Assembly: GCA_964468435.1 (NCBI GenBank)
Contig: CAYXVE010000001.1
Location: 248,001 to 312,000 of the forward strand
DNA length: 64,000 nucleotides
Direction of reading: 5' to 3'
Origin: JBCCTX01 sp964468435
GTDB lineage: Bacteria; Bacteroidota; Bacteroidia; J057
Shown: piece after piece, positions 62,639 through 64,000 of the stretch
Position numbering within the stretch: position 1 is the stretch's first letter
Layout of the letters: every line of letters begins with the position of its first letter
Made by a program: the position numbers and the translations under genes
The notes under the pieces: model-generated
Database searches by the model: none
Told to the model about the DNA's origin: nothing
What the model saw: the letters and a program-made list of their open reading frames with translations, nothing else

Positions 62639-64000
62639 ATGCTTCAGACCCACAAATATCCTTTTCTGGCAGATCTGCTCAGTACCCTGGAGTGGGAAGG
62701 CTTTCCCATGGGTGTTGGAAAGCACCTGCAGGTACAGCAACTGGTCCGGGTAATCCCGGAGGATCTACCCGTGGAGGCGTGGAAATCTCACCTGAGTCCC
62801 TTATTTGTGCGTAGCGAAGCCGAGCAACAGCACTTTGGCGAAATTTTCGATCAGGTATATGAGCGCTGGAAGAAGCTGGAACAGCCTGCTGGTGGAGTTC
62901 AACCACAACATCCGGCCAACCTTTGGCAAAGGATGCTGTATGGGATCCTGGGGCTGCTGCTGACGCTTTGGGGCTATTTGCTCTATCAATCCCTTTTTCC
63001 CAAAAACCCCTGTCCGGAGCTACAGAAAACCGTTAGCATAAGCGGTAACGCGGGAGATACCTTGAGGGAGTGTATGGGTGATTTGCTCAATATGGCTGAT
63101 ACCATCACCTATGCAGCTCTGAGTAAAGGTGGTGAAATGTATGTCGATTCGGCACAGCAAATCTATGCTACCTTAGACACATCCGGATGTCTGGAAGTGC
63201 TGGTTCCCTATGATCGTACGTCGATCAGTTTATGGGTGAAAATAGCCCGAGGAAACTGCCTGGACTCGACTAGCCTCATCGTAGACGTCATCAATCCCAG
63301 AACCCCCAACATCGATTCCCTGATCAGGCAGCAACCTCCATTATTGTCTACGCTGCCTATTCCTTTTTACACGGACATCACCACCCTGAAGATTTCTCCT
63401 GAGATACAAAATTTACAGGTTTTCTACGACAAACATCTCTGGTGGATCAAGCTCTTGGGCATTGGCCTGATTTCCCTGGGACTGTTCGCTTTTTTGAGAA
63501 GAAAATACCAACTCCGCAGGCAGGTCATTGCCGAACTCGAGCAACGTGATCAGCCGCCTTTTATCTGGAATATTCCTTTTACCACTGTACCGGACCTTAT
63601 CCTGGATGAGCGTTTTCCCATGCTTCTGACTCAGCTCAGGCAAAGAGGGGTAGGGGAGAATCAGCGGGTGGATATGCCCCGTACGATAGCAGCTACTGCC
63701 CGCGAAGCTGGCAGGCTGAGCCTTCGCTACCGCGCCTTGCGGCATACGTCCGACTATCTGCTTTTGATCGATCGACAGACAAGGCGCAATCACCGCGCTC
63801 AATTGTACGACTACCTCTACCACACCTTCAACGCCCAGGAAGTGCATATCGAGCGCTTTTACTACAACGGCGATCCTCGCCTGTGCTGGAATGAGGCATA
63901 TCCCCAGGGTATTTCCCTGCAGCAGCTTGCTCAGCGCTACGGCAATCACAGACTGATCGTCATCAGTGCAGGTGCGGCGTTTTTCAATCCCGTAACCGGT
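62639..64000 (+). CDS. Membrane protein with vWA-like domain, MoxR partner (incomplete at 3' end)
   Basis: ATG at 62639 begins right after the MoxR stop codon, and the frame stays open for 454 codons to the window end. Residues 1-95 are cytoplasmic and charged. A membrane helix lies at 98-120 (LYGILGLLLTLWGYLLY). A periplasmic beta-domain follows (125-265), a second helix at 268-286 (WWIKLLGIGLISLGLFAFL), then a cytoplasmic domain. Residues 372-454 have a vWA-like fold: YLLLIDRQ, AQLYDYLYHTF, VHIERFYYNGDPRLCWNE and RLIVISAGAAFFNPVTG. The MIDAS would be DRQTR, lacking the canonical DxSxS. The remainder is outside the window. Similar proteins that I recall often end in a formylglycine-generating-enzyme-like or sulfatase-modifying domain. 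Confidence 0.75.
   Translation, partial: MLQTHKYPFLADLLSTLEWEGFPMGVGKHLQVQQLVRVIPEDLPVEAWKSHLSPLFVRSEAEQQHFGEIFDQVYERWKKLEQPAGGVQPQHPANLWQRMLYGILGLLLTLWGYLLYQSLFPKNPCPELQKTVSISGNAGDTLRECMGDLLNMADTITYAALSKGGEMYVDSAQQIYATLDTSGCLEVLVPYDRTSISLWVKIARGNCLDSTSLIVDVINPRTPNIDSLIRQQPPLLSTLPIPFYTDITTLKISPEIQNLQVFYDKHLWWIKLLGIGLISLGLFAFLRRKYQLRRQVIAELEQRDQPPFIWNIPFTTVPDLILDERFPMLLTQLRQRGVGENQRVDMPRTIAATAREAGRLSLRYRALRHTSDYLLLIDRQTRRNHRAQLYDYLYHTFNAQEVHIERFYYNGDPRLCWNEAYPQGISLQQLAQRYGNHRLIVISAGAAFFNPVTG

Overview
The window is a chromosomal stretch of a free-living member of the Bacteroidota. The evidence is a SusC/SusD pair, a type IX secretion C-terminal (gliding-type, CHU_C-like) domain, several Bacteroidota-type lipoproteins, sulfatases, TAnnTTTG-type -7 promoter elements, few Shine-Dalgarno sequences and moderate-to-low G+C. 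The density of conflict-type (EAD, inactive STAND, MoxR/vWA-like) genes suggests a Saprospiria-like lineage. That placement is an inference, because no rRNA is present.

Layout. 1-2.4 kb: the tail of an MlaE-type permease, a small lipoprotein and a MoeB/ThiF-rhodanese protein. 2.7-8 kb: sugar-acid metabolism (Gfo/Idh/MocA oxidoreductase, GntP permease with an FGGY gluconate-type kinase) and a D-serine dehydratase/D-threonine aldolase-like enzyme. 8-12.4 kb: core genes, namely trigger factor, tRNA-Leu(UAG), the Rel/SpoT (p)ppGpp enzyme and tRNA-Leu(UAA). 12.9-19.7 kb: SusC/SusD uptake pair and a secreted calcineurin-like phosphoesterase. 20.4-28.6 kb: a divergent cluster with a transglutaminase-like/N-carbamoylase fusion on one side and, on the other, a small membrane protein, a sodium:solute symporter, a 40-residue membrane peptide, an ATCase-like carbamoyltransferase with an altered amino-acid site, and a glutamine-dependent asparagine synthetase-like enzyme.

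28.8-35.4 kb: two large surface proteins on the minus strand, an orphan HsdR_N-type nuclease-domain protein and DoxX. 35.6-50.4 kb: mostly secreted catabolic enzymes (amidohydrolase, dienelactone hydrolase, sulfatase, glycosidase-like protein, sugar isomerase/epimerase, mannonate-dehydratase-like enolase). They are interspersed with decayed genes and a two-gene J-domain/HNH-like cassette at 43.4-44.6 kb. A 21-bp tandem repeat lies at 50.37 kb. 50.5-56.7 kb: EndoQ-like nuclease, YcxB-like fragment, GNAT-nitrilase fusion, esterase and ABC exporter. 56.9-59.7 kb: YdjC-like deacetylase and a propeller-OmpA protein.

59.8-64.0 kb is the most notable region. It holds an effector-associated-domain (EAD11-like) protein, an inactive-STAND-like protein carrying the same coiled-coil module, a MoxR AAA+ ATPase and a membrane vWA-like protein running off the window end. 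This matches the architecture of computationally predicted but experimentally little-studied MoxR/vWA/EAD conflict systems.

At least three and perhaps five decayed genes (about 0.9, 19.9, 38.3, 39.7 and 46.2 kb) show ongoing gene loss in the accessory parts. All functional statements are by reading motifs; no database search was possible.
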